Assembly (NCBI RefSeq): GCF_018304945.1
Contig: NZ_JAGQEE010000001.1
Coordinates: 1,364,001-1,428,000, forward strand
Origin: Collimonas humicola
Lineage (GTDB): Bacteria; Pseudomonadota; Gammaproteobacteria; Burkholderiales; Burkholderiaceae_D
Reading direction: 5' to 3'
Length of the DNA stretch: 64,000 nucleotides
A model generated the notes under the pieces. The model ran no database searches. It was not told the origin of the DNA and saw only the letters and a program-made list of their open reading frames with translations. This document shows positions 1 through 9,905 of the stretch, in pieces. Made by a program: the position numbers and the translations under genes. How positions within the stretch are numbered: the first letter of the stretch is position 1; every line of letters starts with the position of its first letter.

Positions 1-2
1 AC

Positions 3-362
3 CTGACCAGCGCCGAAGTCAGCGAACGGGTGGTCTATAAAATCCTGTCTGAAGGCCACTACCGCAAGCACCTCGACCGCTTGCGCAGCAAGCTCGACAG
101 CGTGCGCGACCGCACCATCCGGCAGATGGAGAGGATAGGCATGACGGTCGACATCAGCACCCCGGCCGGCATCTTTGTCTGGGCCGATACCGGCCACGAC
201 ACCAATGTGATGGCGGAAAAGGCCCTGGCCGAGGGCTTCCTGCTCGCGCCCGGCGCCCTGTTCTCGCCCAGCCAGCTGCCCTCCTCGCGCATGCGGATCA
301 ATGTGGCGGCGATGTCTGACCCGGCCATCTGGCGCTTCCTGGAACAGGAATGTGGCAAATGA
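3..362 (+). CDS. C-terminal part of a PLP-dependent aminotransferase / MocR-type regulator (5' end outside window)
   Basis: The frame is open from the left edge and ends at TGA 360-362, giving about 119 C-terminal residues. They resemble the small domain of fold-type I aminotransferases as found in GntR/MocR-type regulators: a segment ending STPAGIFVW, then GFLLAPGALFSP, and a late arginine in the context SRMRINVA that would contact the substrate carboxylate. The N-terminal domain, PLP lysine and any helix-turn-helix lie outside the window, so a regulator cannot be separated from a plain aminotransferase. The MocR reading rests on the closing pattern, where MRINVA is followed by a short helix and the end of the protein. 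Confidence 0.75.
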   Translation: MTSAEVSERVVYKILSEGHYRKHLDRLRSKLDSVRDRTIRQMERIGMTVDISTPAGIFVWADTGHDTNVMAEKALAEGFLLAPGALFSPSQLPSSRMRINVAAMSDPAIWRFLEQECGK

Positions 363-405
363 AAATGACAAATAAGCAAGTTAAGCAATCCTCTCGCAAT
401 CCGCT

Positions 406-434
406 CTTGTAAAATCCGGATTGCTCCCCATTTT
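406..434 (+). promoter_or_regulatory. Sigma-32-type heat-shock promoter candidate for htpG
   Basis: CTTGTAA at 406-412 and CCCCATTTT at 426-434 are separated by 13 bp. The sigma-32 consensus is CTTGAAA, 13-15 bp, CCCCATnT, so this matches well apart from one base in the -35 element. It lies about 120 bp before htpG, a classic heat-shock gene. The match is seen directly; function is inferred. Confidence 0.65.
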
Positions 435-552
435 TTGACAAATACACAGGACGAAAGCGGCGCTATGCCGGCCGCTTTGCCGTTTTTATCGCGCTCGTAT
501 CACTTTCACATCACTTTTTCTACGCTTATTTAATTTACACATAGAGGAAACA

Positions 553-2466
553 ATGGCCGTATCCGAAAAGCAAACCCTTGGTTTTCAGGCAGAAGTAAAG
601 CAGCTGCTGCAATTGATGATCCACTCGCTGTACTCCAACAAGGAAATTTTCCTGCGCGAGCTGGTGTCCAATGCATCCGATGCCGCCGACAAGCTGCGCT
701 TTGAAGCGATCAACAACGGCGCCCTGTTCGAGAACGATCCTGAGCTGAAGATCAAGGTCGCATTCGACAAGGCTGCACGCACCATCACGATTTCGGACAA
801 CGGCATCGGCATGAGCCGCGATGAAGCCATCTCGCACCTCGGCACCATCGCCAAGTCCGGCACCAAGGAATTCTTCTCGAAACTGTCCGGCGACCAGCAA
901 AAGGATGCGGCGCTGATCGGCCAGTTCGGCGTCGGCTTCTACTCCGCTTTCATCATCGCCGACAAGATCACGGTCGACACCCGCCGCGCAGGCGCCAGCG
1001 CCACCGAAGGCGTGCGCTGGGAATCCGCCGGCGCCGGCGATTTCAGCATCGAAGCGATCGACAAGGCTTCACGCGGCACCGACATTACGCTGCACCTGCG
1101 CGAAGGCGAAGACGAATACCTGTCGGCCTGGAAGCTGAAATCCATCATCCGCAAATATTCCGACCATATCTCGCTGCCGATCGTGATGCAGAAAGAAGAA
1201 TGGGACGAAGAAAAGAAGGAAACCGTCGTCAAGGACGAATACGAAACCGTCAACCAGGCCAGCGCGCTGTGGGCACGCAGCAAGTCCGATATCACGGAAG
1301 AACAGTACACCGAGTTCTACAAGCATGTCTCGCACGATTTCGAAGCGCCGCTGACCTACACCCACAACCGGGTCGAAGGCCGCAGCGAATACACCCAGCT
1401 GCTGTATGTGCCCAGCCGTGCACCGTTCGACCTGTGGGACCGCAACAAGCGCGGCGGCATCAAGCTGTACATCAAGCGCGTCTTCATCATGGACGATGCC
1501 GAGCAGCTGATGCCGGTCTACCTGCGCTTCGTCAAGGGCGTGATCGACTCCAGCGACCTGCCGCTCAACGTATCGCGTGAAATCCTGCAGGAATCGCGCG
1601 ATGTGCGCGTGATCCGCGAAGGTTCGACCAAGCGCGTGCTGGGCTTGCTGGAAGAGCTGGCCAACAGCGACGACCAGGCGCAAAAGGACAAGTACGCGAC
1701 CTTCTGGAAAGAATTCGGCCAGGTGCTGAAAGAAGGTATCGGGGAAGATGCGACCAACAAGGACCGCATCGCCAAGCTGCTGCGCTTTGCCTCCACCAGC
1801 AATGACGGCGATATGCAGACCGTGTCCTTCGCCGACTACATCGGCCGCATGAAAGAAGGCCAGGACAAGATCTATTACGCCACCGGCGAAACCTTTGCCG
1901 CCGCCAAGAACAGCCCGCACCTGGAAATCTTCCGCAAGAAAGGCGTGGAAGTGCTGCTGCTGACCGACCGCGTCGACGAATGGATGCTGTCTTTCCTGCA
2001 GGATTTCGAAGGCAAGGAACTGGCATCGGTAGCCAAGGGCGGCCTCGATCTCGGCACACTGGAAGACGAAGCCGAGAAGAAGCAGCACGAAGAAACCGAA
2101 ACCCAGTTCAAGGATCTGGTCGAAAAGATGAAAACCGCCTTGGCCGACAAAGCCAAGGATGTGCGCGTCACCTTCCGCCTGACCAATTCGCCAGCCTGCC
2201 TGGTGGCCGATGAAAACGAACTGTCGGGCAACCTGCTGCGCATGCTCAAGGCTGCCGGCCAGGAAGCGCCGGACTCCAAGCCTATCCTGGAAATCAATCC
2301 GGACCATCCGCTGGTGCAGCGCCTGAAATACGAAGAAGCCAAGTTCGGCGACTGGTCGCACATCCTGTTCGACCAGGCCTTGCTGGCCGAAGGCGGCGCC
2401 CTGGCGGATCCGGCCGGTTTCGTCAAGCGCTTGAATGAAATGCTGTTGGGCATGGCCGGCAAGTAA
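553..2466 (+). CDS. htpG: Molecular chaperone HtpG (bacterial Hsp90)
   Basis: 637 aa, the usual HtpG length. Cytosolic ATP-dependent chaperone that acts on partly folded client proteins, working with the DnaK system. The N-terminal GHKL ATPase shows the motifs [14 protein letters not shown] (about residues 32-45), DNGIGM (about 79-84) and [11 protein letters not shown] (about 119-129). The middle domain has the catalytic-loop arginine in LNVSREILQ, and a C-terminal dimerisation domain follows. The ATG at 553 is preceded by AGAGGAAAC. A sigma-32-like promoter lies upstream and a strong hairpin terminator downstream, so it appears monocistronic. Confidence 0.98.
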   Translation: MAVSEKQTLGFQAEVKQLLQLMIHSLYSNKEIFLRELVSNASDAADKLRFEAINNGALFENDPELKIKVAFDKAARTITISDNGIGMSRDEAISHLGTIAKSGTKEFFSKLSGDQQKDAALIGQFGVGFYSAFIIADKITVDTRRAGASATEGVRWESAGAGDFSIEAIDKASRGTDITLHLREGEDEYLSAWKLKSIIRKYSDHISLPIVMQKEEWDEEKKETVVKDEYETVNQASALWARSKSDITEEQYTEFYKHVSHDFEAPLTYTHNRVEGRSEYTQLLYVPSRAPFDLWDRNKRGGIKLYIKRVFIMDDAEQLMPVYLRFVKGVIDSSDLPLNVSREILQESRDVRVIREGSTKRVLGLLEELANSDDQAQKDKYATFWKEFGQVLKEGIGEDATNKDRIAKLLRFASTSNDGDMQTVSFADYIGRMKEGQDKIYYATGETFAAAKNSPHLEIFRKKGVEVLLLTDRVDEWMLSFLQDFEGKELASVAKGGLDLGTLEDEAEKKQHEETETQFKDLVEKMKTALADKAKDVRVTFRLTNSPACLVADENELSGNLLRMLKAAGQEAPDSKPILEINPDHPLVQRLKYEEAKFGDWSHILFDQALLAEGGALADPAGFVKRLNEMLLGMAGK

Positions 2467-2507
2467 GCCGAAACCGGTTTGCCGCCTGTTCCGCAGGCAA
2501 GCAATCA

Positions 2508-2543
2508 AGGGCCGCCAGACGGATTGTCTGGCAGCCCTTTTCT
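2508..2543 (+). terminator. Rho-independent terminator after htpG
   Basis: A stem of AGGGC and GCCAGAC pairs with GTCTGGC and GCCCT around a GGATT loop, followed by TTTTCTTT. It lies 42 bp after the htpG stop. It may also act weakly on the convergent minus-strand gene ending at 2566. Confidence 0.85.
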
Positions 2544-2565
2544 TTATGGCCGGCGGCCTGCGGGG

Positions 2566-5511
2566 TTATGGCGCAACGTCGAATTCACCGACAAAGACCG
2601 TGTCCTGCCGATCCTTCAGGCGCAAGGTCACCATCTGCTCCTTTTGCCGGGCGGTGCCGAACGCGGTCGTCAGCTTGACCTGCAAGGTGGTGTCGCCGGC
2701 AATCAGCTGCTGGCTGTTGCCGTAGTAATTGGCCTCGATCTTGTACTTGCCCGGCTTGGCCTTGCGCAGCGAAAATTCCTCCGGCCCGTAGCCCTGCGTG
2801 AAATCGCGCGACATGCGGCCTCCCTGGTGCGTCAGCGGATAACCGTAGAAGCATTTTTCGCCATTCGGATCGGTCACCCACAGATCCATATCGGAGTTAT
2901 CCGCATCCCAGGTCATCACGACGCGCAAATCGAGCGGCATGTTTTTCAGAAAACGCGGATCGATCCGGCTGGTGTCAAGCGGAACGCCGGCGGTCGCCAC
3001 GATCTGGTTCAGTTCCGCCAGGACGATCGTTTCGATTTCCGGAAAGCGTACGTCCCATGGCCGCAGCACCACTTCGTACAACTGATCGATAGCTTGCTGG
3101 TACTGCTTGTTGGCGGCATAAGCCAGGCCGAGATCGCGGAACGATTGCGGCTCTTCCTCGGCCAGCTGTTTTACCTTTTCAAAGACAGGGATGGCCAGCG
3201 CCGGGGCCCCGGCCTGCAGCAGGCGGTAGCCCAGTATGCGCAATACGGCGCGGTTTTCCAGGTCCATCTCGGCCAGGTTGGACAAGACACGCAGGGCCAG
3301 GTCGCGCTGCCCTTTCTCCAGCAGGATATCGGCGGCATCGAGAAAGAAAGCGCTGCTGTTTGCGTAGCCCGGCTTTTCGTCGAGATAGATGGCATAGGCG
3401 TTATCCGCCGTCGCGGCCTTGAGACGGTTGATATAGGGCGCATTGGCGCTCCATTTCTGCAGCGCTACGCTGATTTCCGGCGTTGCGGGCGCGGCATCGC
3501 TTGTTGCCGCGGATTTTGCCGCGTAATTTGCATTCCCTTCAGAGAAGCGCTGGCGGCTGGCAACCGGGGCCGGAGACGGCGCTGGTCGTGGTTCAGTTGC
3601 TGCGGGAGGCGCTATTATCGGAGCTACCGAAACAGGAGCAGGCGCCGCCAACTCCTGGGCAGGCATGGTCGGCGGCTGAATGATCGAACGCGCCAGGCCG
3701 GCGCCGTTGAGGGCGTCAGGCATGGCTTTTTTAGGCCTCGGCACGCCGTCCTTAGAGAAATCCTTCTCCCACCAGGCAATCTTGCCCTGAAACTGCCGCA
3801 GCACATTTTCCATATGCCGGCTACGCGTCTGCCTGAGATCGTCGTCACGCAGCTTCTTCAACTGGTTGAACGCCGCCTGATATTCCTGCGGCGGGGCGAC
3901 ATCGTAGCGTACATAATCGTCAAGGCGTTCAAGCACGATCAGCGAGGTCTCACGGGTCGCCAGGCCGAACTGCTGTCCGATGCGGCGAATCTCTGCGCGA
4001 TGCAGGTCGCGGTTCGCTTCCAGTTCATGCAAGCGATATCCGGCCCACAGGTAGGCTGCCAGCGGATGCCCGGGCGCCGCGGCCGAAACCGGAATCGTCG
4101 TCGTAGCCAGCCGGCCGTTTTGCCGCGTGGTGAGCGTGAGCTGGGCGTCCTGGCCGCGCAAGCGCCCGGCAATGCGGAGGATGCCGTTCTTGGCATCATG
4201 CGATTCGATCTGCAGATCGCTGGCGCCCGTCGCGGTCAATGCTTCTACATGGGTCGCTTCGGTCAGCAAGGCTTGCGTTGCTGCCGCCACCGATTGCGCC
4301 GAAACCTGTATCAAACGGCCGCCGGTGTTTTCCGCCCAGGCGGACAGCAAGCCGGCATCCGCCGCCAGCGCCGAGTTCAAGGCGTACAGGCGCTGCGCTA
4401 CCGCAAGCTTGGGGAAAGCCGCATTGCCGTAGTTGCTCAGGCCATCGCTCACCAGCAGGTATTCGCCGACACCGGCCTCCGGCTGCCAGTCGCCCAGCGC
4501 GCTGGCGCCGTCATAGGCCGTGTTTTGCAAGGCTTGGCGCAAGGCGTTCCAGTTGCCGTTAGCAACGTGGAATGACTGGCCCGGCTCCGGCCTGTCGCGC
4601 AAGCGGGTCAAACGTACTTCCGCGTTGCCGGCCGCCTTGAAGTAGCGATCGAGAACGGCAAACTCAGCGTCATGGTCGCGTCCGGCTCCGGAGCCCGAAC
4701 TATCCCACAGCAAACCGATCACCTTAGGCAAGTTACGCGCGGTACGTGTCTCGGCCACCGGAATTTCGGTGACAAACCAGGTGCCGTCATCGCGCACCTG
4801 GGTGTAAGTCTGCGGCTTTTCATTGGCAGGTATCAGCAGACTGAGCATGCCGGCCGCGGCGAATCCGCTTTTATTGACATGCATCTGGTACTGTTCGCCA
4901 GTCCGCACCAGGCCGACGGCGCCCAGCGTGCCGCTGAGCTGCGGCATGGCTGCGGCGCCATGCACGTTCAGCGTCAGATCGAAGTCGCGCATGCGGTCGC
5001 CGTAAGCCAGCGGCAAACGATACAGCCAGTTCTTGCCCTGGCGCGCCAGCGGCTCCACGTATGTGATTTCAACGGTGCGCGTGCCGTTGGCCGGGATCGG
5101 GTAGATCCTCAACTTGAAATTGTTGCCCTGGGTGGCTTCCAGCAAGCCGGGATCGACCCGGCGCCGTTCGATTGCTTCGAATATCTGGCGTCCCTTGGCC
5201 TTTTCGACCGGCACGGCGGGCCGCTGCCGTCCTTCTATATCGAGCGAGAATGCGATGATCTGCTGGCCATCCAGCAAGGGAAATTGCAGCTGCCCCTCAA
5301 GCAGGCGCCGGTTGGGATTGAAGAACACCATCTGCACTGTAGTCTGCGCCATGCCGCCGCTGATTTCGCCGCTGACGTGCAGGCTTTGCAGCACGATCGG
5401 TTCTTCGGCGCCGTTGGCGATAATCAATCTGGGCGGCATCACCGTCCTTGCCTCTGCCGCGGGAAGCAAAAGGAGCAGCGCGCAAAGCGCGCCAAACAAG
5501 CCTCGTAACAT
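2566..5511 (-). CDS. VIT / von Willebrand factor A-like protein with TPR-like region and DUF2135 C-terminus
   Basis: 981 aa exported protein of unknown biochemical role. The N-terminus has a signal peptide (LLLLLPAAEA). Next come a VIT (inter-alpha-trypsin-inhibitor-type) domain at about residues 25-160 and a vWA-like domain with a MIDAS-type DxSxS in WDSSGSGAGRD. An Ala/Pro-rich linker, a TPR-like helical stretch (about 730-820) and a DUF2135-type beta domain (WDADNSDMDLWVTDPNG) close it. Such proteins are thought to act in cell-surface interactions. GGAGA precedes the ATG at 5511. It is divergent from the ECF sigma/anti-sigma pair and shares a 205 bp intergenic region with it, so co-regulation is plausible but unproven. 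Confidence 0.85.
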   Translation of the reverse strand: MLRGLFGALCALLLLLPAAEARTVMPPRLIIANGAEEPIVLQSLHVSGEISGGMAQTTVQMVFFNPNRRLLEGQLQFPLLDGQQIIAFSLDIEGRQRPAVPVEKAKGRQIFEAIERRRVDPGLLEATQGNNFKLRIYPIPANGTRTVEITYVEPLARQGKNWLYRLPLAYGDRMRDFDLTLNVHGAAAMPQLSGTLGAVGLVRTGEQYQMHVNKSGFAAAGMLSLLIPANEKPQTYTQVRDDGTWFVTEIPVAETRTARNLPKVIGLLWDSSGSGAGRDHDAEFAVLDRYFKAAGNAEVRLTRLRDRPEPGQSFHVANGNWNALRQALQNTAYDGASALGDWQPEAGVGEYLLVSDGLSNYGNAAFPKLAVAQRLYALNSALAADAGLLSAWAENTGGRLIQVSAQSVAAATQALLTEATHVEALTATGASDLQIESHDAKNGILRIAGRLRGQDAQLTLTTRQNGRLATTTIPVSAAAPGHPLAAYLWAGYRLHELEANRDLHRAEIRRIGQQFGLATRETSLIVLERLDDYVRYDVAPPQEYQAAFNQLKKLRDDDLRQTRSRHMENVLRQFQGKIAWWEKDFSKDGVPRPKKAMPDALNGAGLARSIIQPPTMPAQELAAPAPVSVAPIIAPPAATEPRPAPSPAPVASRQRFSEGNANYAAKSAATSDAAPATPEISVALQKWSANAPYINRLKAATADNAYAIYLDEKPGYANSSAFFLDAADILLEKGQRDLALRVLSNLAEMDLENRAVLRILGYRLLQAGAPALAIPVFEKVKQLAEEEPQSFRDLGLAYAANKQYQQAIDQLYEVVLRPWDVRFPEIETIVLAELNQIVATAGVPLDTSRIDPRFLKNMPLDLRVVMTWDADNSDMDLWVTDPNGEKCFYGYPLTHQGGRMSRDFTQGYGPEEFSLRKAKPGKYKIEANYYGNSQQLIAGDTTLQVKLTTAFGTARQKEQMVTLRLKDRQDTVFVGEFDVAP

Positions 5512-5716
5512 ATTATTCTCCGTTTATGCCGATACGCCGGCTTGTGATATGAAACGGCTCCGTGTCGGCTGGAGGGTTAAATTGGCAAAAAAAATTTCTG
5601 ATGCAGTACAGAACGGCTGACAGGCGAGCATGCATCGGCGTATTGCTTTCTTGCACGGCAGGCGTCACAATCGCCGCTACCGCCCTGCCGGGTAAAGAAG
5701 CAGCCGCCAATCCGCC

Positions 5717-6316
5717 ATGCCCGCCGAACCCTCCGATGAATCGCTGATGCTCAATTACCGTGACGGCGATCTTGGCGCGTTCAGGGAGCTGTACCGGCGC
5801 CATAGCCAAGGCTTATACAAGTTCATCGCCTGGCGCTCGCCGCGCCGCGACTGGGTCGACGAAATCGCGCAAGACAGCTGGGCAGGCCTGCATCATGCAC
5901 GCGCCCGCTATCAGCCGGAATCGCTGTTCCGGACTTATCTGTTCCAGATTGCGCGCAATCGCCTGATTGATCTGCTGCGCCAGCAGCAGGCTTTGCTGGC
6001 CAGCGAGATCGGCCAAGGAAATGAGGAACAGGCGGCGTTCGACTACCTGGCCGAAACAGCGCAGGAAACGCTGTCGCCCGAAGCCGCGCTGGAAAACCGC
6101 CAGCGCATCGCCAGGCTGCACGCGGCGATACGGTTGCTGCCCGGGGAACAGAAAGAGGCTTTGATTTTGCAGCAATTTAACGGAATGAGTCTTGCAGAGA
6201 TCGCCCTGATCGTCGCTGTGCCGGAAGAAACCATCAAGAGCCGGCTGCGCTACGCCATGCGCAAATTGCGGCAGCACCTGGCGCAAGACCTGGATTCCAG
6301 CGAGGAGGCAGCATGA
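5717..6316 (+). CDS. ECF-family RNA polymerase sigma factor
   Basis: 199 aa. Region 2 (about residues 20-90) includes FRELYRRHSQGLYKFIAW and FQIARNRLIDLLR. Region 4 (about 130-190) carries the helix-turn-helix MSLAEIALIVAVPEETIKSR. It should direct RNA polymerase to a small set of promoters, probably including its own. Its stop overlaps the next gene's ATG (ATGA, 6313-6316), the usual layout for a sigma/anti-sigma pair. The ATG start has only a weak ribosome binding site. Confidence 0.93.
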   Translation: MPAEPSDESLMLNYRDGDLGAFRELYRRHSQGLYKFIAWRSPRRDWVDEIAQDSWAGLHHARARYQPESLFRTYLFQIARNRLIDLLRQQQALLASEIGQGNEEQAAFDYLAETAQETLSPEAALENRQRIARLHAAIRLLPGEQKEALILQQFNGMSLAEIALIVAVPEETIKSRLRYAMRKLRQHLAQDLDSSEEAA

Positions 6317-7359
6317 CTTCCGAAGACAGCAATCGCCTGGACGACGCCGAGTTTGAGGCCTTCCTGCAGGGCGAAGGCGAACTGGCGCGCCAGTTACGGG
6401 GACTGCCGCAGCCATCGCCTTCGGCTGCGCTGGACGCCGCCATCCTGGCGCAGGCCGATGCCTTGGCCAAAGCCGAAGCGCCAGCTCCGCAGGCCGCTAA
6501 CGATGCGTTATCGGGCAAAGCCGCAAAGCCAGGCAAGCCACATTTCTTGATGCGCTGGTCCACCCAGCTGGCAATGGCCGCCTGCACGGTGCTGGCGGTT
6601 CTGGCGACGCTGCGCTGGCAGGCAGAGCCGGCAGTGCAGCCGTACGATGCCGCGCCCCAGGCCGAACCGGCTGCGCAGCCTGCTGCGCCAATTGCGGCGC
6701 CGCCAGCAGCAGCAACAGCAGCAGTTGACATGGAACCGCAGGCAAAGCCGCAATTGCCGCAGCCAAAAACTGCCGCCCGCAAGGCGTCCCCTCCAACAAC
6801 AACGACATCTGAAGCGAAATCATCGGCGCCGCTCAATATCCAGGATATGCAAGCGACACCTGCATATGCTCCGGCGCCGGCGCCCGCACCTGCGCCGCCC
6901 TCCGCTCTATCAAGGCAAAACTACGCGGCCTCGCCATCGCAGCCTGCAAGCCCGGAAAGCTCCGCGTCGAGAGCGCGGGCAATCATCATGCCGGCCGCTC
7001 CGGTTGCAGACGTTCCTGCGCCGGTAGCTCCTGCTCCCGATGCAAACTATTCGCCCCCCCCAGCACCGGCAGCTGCCGCCCCTGCGCCGACGTACTCGTC
7101 CGCCCCAGCTCCGGCCCTTGCTTCCGGCGCCGGAGCAAGGGCGTTACCAACGCAATCGGAAATGGCGCCCGTCGTCGCACCGTCGGGAAAAGCGGAATCG
7201 ACGCCAAGAGCAGAAGCATGGCTGTCGGCGATCGATGAGATGCTCAAGGCCGGCCTGCGCCAAGATGCGCTGGAAGAGTGGGAGAAGTTCAAGCGCGCCT
7301 ATCCGGACTATCCGGTACCGGAAAAATTGAACGCGCAAATCAGATTGCTGAAGAAATAG
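6313..7359 (+). CDS. Probable membrane anti-sigma factor with long Pro/Ala-rich periplasmic region
   Basis: 348 aa, translationally coupled to the ECF sigma gene. The N-terminal 80 residues are acidic and would be cytoplasmic, one transmembrane segment spans about residues 82-99 (MAACTVLAVLATL), and about 180 residues of very Pro/Ala-rich low-complexity sequence follow before a short helical C-terminus (about 295-348). No zinc-binding HxxxCxxC motif is present, so this is not a ZAS-type anti-sigma. Assignment rests on position and topology rather than on a recognised domain. The proline-rich segment could span the periplasm. Confidence 0.7.
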   Translation: MTSEDSNRLDDAEFEAFLQGEGELARQLRGLPQPSPSAALDAAILAQADALAKAEAPAPQAANDALSGKAAKPGKPHFLMRWSTQLAMAACTVLAVLATLRWQAEPAVQPYDAAPQAEPAAQPAAPIAAPPAAATAAVDMEPQAKPQLPQPKTAARKASPPTTTTSEAKSSAPLNIQDMQATPAYAPAPAPAPAPPSALSRQNYAASPSQPASPESSASRARAIIMPAAPVADVPAPVAPAPDANYSPPPAPAAAAPAPTYSSAPAPALASGAGARALPTQSEMAPVVAPSGKAESTPRAEAWLSAIDEMLKAGLRQDALEEWEKFKRAYPDYPVPEKLNAQIRLLKK

Positions 7360-7432
7360 AAAAAGGGGCAGACCATGCCAGTGCCGTCTCCCGAGCTTTC
7401 GGGGAAACTAACTGGATTCTTATAATTATAAA

Positions 7433-7467
7433 AAAAGGCCGGAAGACATTTCATCTCCGGCCTTTTC
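7433..7467. terminator. Bidirectional hairpin terminator
   Basis: AAAAGGCCGGA and TCCGGCCTTTT form an 11-bp stem around a GACATTTCATC loop, flanked by A-runs on the left and T-runs on the right. It can end both the anti-sigma transcript (+) and the kbl-threonine dehydrogenase transcript (-). Confidence 0.85.
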
Positions 7468-7531
7468 GCTGACTTGCGCAGTCTTAAGCGCTTATCTTAT
7501 CTAAACAATGACAACGACAACGGCCGCAAAC

Positions 7532-8497
7532 TTAGGCAACTTGCTTTTCCTGGCTCGCCGATTTGCGCCCGGCGAGGTGCTTCAACATGTCGTCAACCAT
7601 CTCGCTCAGGCTATACGCAGGACGCCATGCCCAGTCTTGACGCGCACTGGAATCGTCGATCGAGCGCGGCCAGGCGTCGGCGATCGCCTGGCGGAAATCC
7701 GGCTTGTAAGTTGCCTGGAAAGATGGGCAGCGCTGCTGGATGATGGCCACCAGCTCGCGCGGAGAAAAGCTCCATGCGGCCAGGTTGTATGAACCGGCCG
7801 TCTTGAGATTTTCTTTCGGCGCACTCATCAGTTCGATAGTGGCGCGCACGGCGTCAGGCATGTACATCATCGGCAATGTGCTTTCTTCTCCCAGGAAACT
7901 GGTGAAAGCGCTGCCGTCAGCTGCCGCGAACAATGCTTGGATGGCGTAATCGGTAGTGCCGCCGCCGGGTTCCGCCGAGTAGCTGATGAGACCCGGGTAA
8001 CGCAGGCTGCGGATATCCATGCCGTACTTCTCCGCGTACCAGGTGCACCAGTGTTCGCCTGCCAGCTTCGAGATGCCGTAGACGGTCTTGGGATCCATGG
8101 CGCCGACCTGGGGCGCATTGTCGCGCGGGGTCGAGGGGCCGAATGCCGCAATCGAGCTAGGCCAGAACACCTTGGACAGCTTGGCCTGACGCGCCACTTC
8201 CAGCACGTTCAGCAGGCCCGTCATGTTGAGGTTCCAGGCCCACTCGGGGTGCTCTTCGCCTTTTGCCGAGAGCGCTGCCGCCAGGTGATAGATTTCCCCG
8301 ATGTCGTGTCGGCTGACCACTTCGGCCAGGCGCTTCGCATCGGTGACGTCCAGTGTTTCATACGCCAGCTCCGGATGCTTGCCGGCAGGCTGGATATCGC
8401 TTGCGACCACTTGCCTTGCGCCGTGCAGTTTGACGAGCGCCGTCGCCAGTTCGGTGCCGATCTGTCCGTTTGCGCCGATTACCAATACTTTTTTCAT
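7532..8497 (-). CDS. L-threonine 3-dehydrogenase, NAD-dependent epimerase (extended SDR) type
   Basis: 321 aa. N-terminal Rossmann motif GANGQIGTE, then PSSIAAFGP and the catalytic YGISK (Tyr-x-x-x-Lys). This extended-SDR family includes the UDP-galactose-epimerase-like threonine dehydrogenases that oxidise L-threonine to 2-amino-3-oxobutyrate. The substrate call depends mainly on the gene directly upstream in the operon (kbl, 34 bp away), whose enzyme uses that product. It differs from the zinc-dependent MDR-type Tdh of E. coli. Confidence 0.9.
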   Translation of the reverse strand: MKKVLVIGANGQIGTELATALVKLHGARQVVASDIQPAGKHPELAYETLDVTDAKRLAEVVSRHDIGEIYHLAAALSAKGEEHPEWAWNLNMTGLLNVLEVARQAKLSKVFWPSSIAAFGPSTPRDNAPQVGAMDPKTVYGISKLAGEHWCTWYAEKYGMDIRSLRYPGLISYSAEPGGGTTDYAIQALFAAADGSAFTSFLGEESTLPMMYMPDAVRATIELMSAPKENLKTAGSYNLAAWSFSPRELVAIIQQRCPSFQATYKPDFRQAIADAWPRSIDDSSARQDWAWRPAYSLSEMVDDMLKHLAGRKSASQEKQVA

Positions 8498-8531
8498 CTT
8501 AGTCTCTTTACCGTTCTTCTTCAGTTCTTCT

Positions 8532-9761
8532 TCAGTTTTTCACCAGGCCGAGTTCTTCGCCGGCTTGCCGGAAAATGGCCACTGCGCGCTGCAAGGTTGC
8601 CTCATCATGGACGGCGGACATCTGCACCCGGATCCGCGCCTGGCCTTGCGGCACCACGGGATAGAAGAAGCCGACCGCATATACGCCCAGCTCATACAGG
8701 CGGCGCGACAATTTTTGCGCGACCACGGCGTCGTACACCATCAGCGGCACGATAGGATGGGTGCCCGGCTTGATTTCAAAGCCGGCGTCAGTGATCGCCT
8801 TGCGGAAGTAGACCGTGTTGCGCTCCAGGCGGTCGCGCAGTTCAGTCGATGCTTCCAGCAGATCGAGCGCGGCGATCGAGGCGCCGACAATCGCCGGCAT
8901 CAAGGTATTCGAGAACAGATAAGGCCGCGAACGTTGCCGCAACAGGTCGATCACCTCGCGCCGCCCGGCTGTAAAGCCGCCGCTGGCGCCGCCCAAGGCT
9001 TTGCCCAGCGTGCCGGTGATGACGTCGACCTTGCCGAAGATGCCGCGCGCCTCATGCGTGCCGCGTCCTTTTGCGCCCATGAAGCCGGTAGCATGGCAAT
9101 CGTCGACGCCCAGCAGCGCGCCGTACTTGTCGCACAACTGACGGATGACATCCAGCTGCGCCACCGTGCCGTCCATCGAAAACACGCCGTCGGTAAACAC
9201 CATGGAAAAACGGGCGTTGTCGGCCTTGGCCTGCTTCAGGCAACGCTCCAGGTCTTCCATGTCGTTATGCGCATAGCGATAGCGCTTCGCCTTGCACAAG
9301 CGCACGCCGTCGATGATCGAAGCATGGTTGAGGGCGTCGCTGATGATCGCGTCCTGCTCGCCCAGCAAAGGTTCGAACAAGCCGCCGTTGGCATCGAAAG
9401 CCGCTGCATACAGGATGCAATCCTCGGTGCCGAGGAAAGCCGACAGGCGCTGCTCCAGCTGGCGATGGATATCCTGCGTGCCGCAGATGAAGCGCACCGA
9501 GCTCAGGCCGAAGCCGTGCGAATCGAGGGCATCATGCGCAGCCTTGATCAAGGCCGGATGGGAAGACAATCCCAGGTAGTTGTTGGCGCACAAATTGATC
9601 AGTTCGCCGCTTTCGGTGCTGATCTTGCCGCCCTGCGGGCCAAGGATCAGGCGCTCCGATTTCAGCAGGCCGGCAGCTTCGATTGCGCTCAATTCGTCGC
9701 GCAGGTGGCTGTAGAACTGCGGAGCGCCATGGTTTTGGGTATTCTCTTGCGTCACGGTCAT
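8532..9761 (-). CDS. kbl: Glycine C-acetyltransferase (2-amino-3-ketobutyrate CoA ligase)
   Basis: 409 aa, fold-type I PLP enzyme of the alpha-oxoamine synthase family. It cleaves 2-amino-3-oxobutyrate with CoA to glycine and acetyl-CoA. Visible motifs are [22 protein letters not shown], and the PLP lysine in [14 protein letters not shown]. The start chosen is ATG 9761 with GAGG seven bases upstream; an in-frame TTG-type extension to 9815 would cross the palindromic operator and is unlikely. First gene of a two-gene threonine-degradation operon with the dehydrogenase at 7532. Confidence 0.96.
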   Translation of the reverse strand: MTVTQENTQNHGAPQFYSHLRDELSAIEAAGLLKSERLILGPQGGKISTESGELINLCANNYLGLSSHPALIKAAHDALDSHGFGLSSVRFICGTQDIHRQLEQRLSAFLGTEDCILYAAAFDANGGLFEPLLGEQDAIISDALNHASIIDGVRLCKAKRYRYAHNDMEDLERCLKQAKADNARFSMVFTDGVFSMDGTVAQLDVIRQLCDKYGALLGVDDCHATGFMGAKGRGTHEARGIFGKVDVITGTLGKALGGASGGFTAGRREVIDLLRQRSRPYLFSNTLMPAIVGASIAALDLLEASTELRDRLERNTVYFRKAITDAGFEIKPGTHPIVPLMVYDAVVAQKLSRRLYELGVYAVGFFYPVVPQGQARIRVQMSAVHDEATLQRAVAIFRQAGEELGLVKN

Positions 9762-9796
9762 TGCGAGCCTCGATCTTATATAATATATTGTTTTAA

Positions 9797-9810
9797 TTCG
9801 ATATATCGAA
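9797..9810. promoter_or_regulatory. Perfect 14-bp palindrome, candidate operator between kbl and the XRE-cupin regulator
   Basis: TTCGATATATCGAA is a perfect palindrome in the 144-bp divergent spacer, just upstream of the AT-rich stretch that would hold the kbl -10 region. It is a natural candidate binding site for the adjacent XRE-cupin protein. The sequence is seen; the function is inferred. Confidence 0.55.
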
Positions 9811-9905
9811 CACAAATTCCACGATAATGCACAATAACCAGACTGTCAACCGGATGCACGGCAATTCAGCGAAAAAAAACAGCGGGAATAACATGGAAAA
9901 TAAGC

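Noticed and set aside
1069-2508. 479-codon minus-strand frame opposite htpG
   Set aside because: Antisense shadow of a highly conserved gene; composition is not protein-like.
2479-4575. 698-codon open frame on the plus strand
   Set aside because: It is antisense to the VIT/vWA gene, has no recognisable domain and reflects the GC-rich codon pattern of the true frame.
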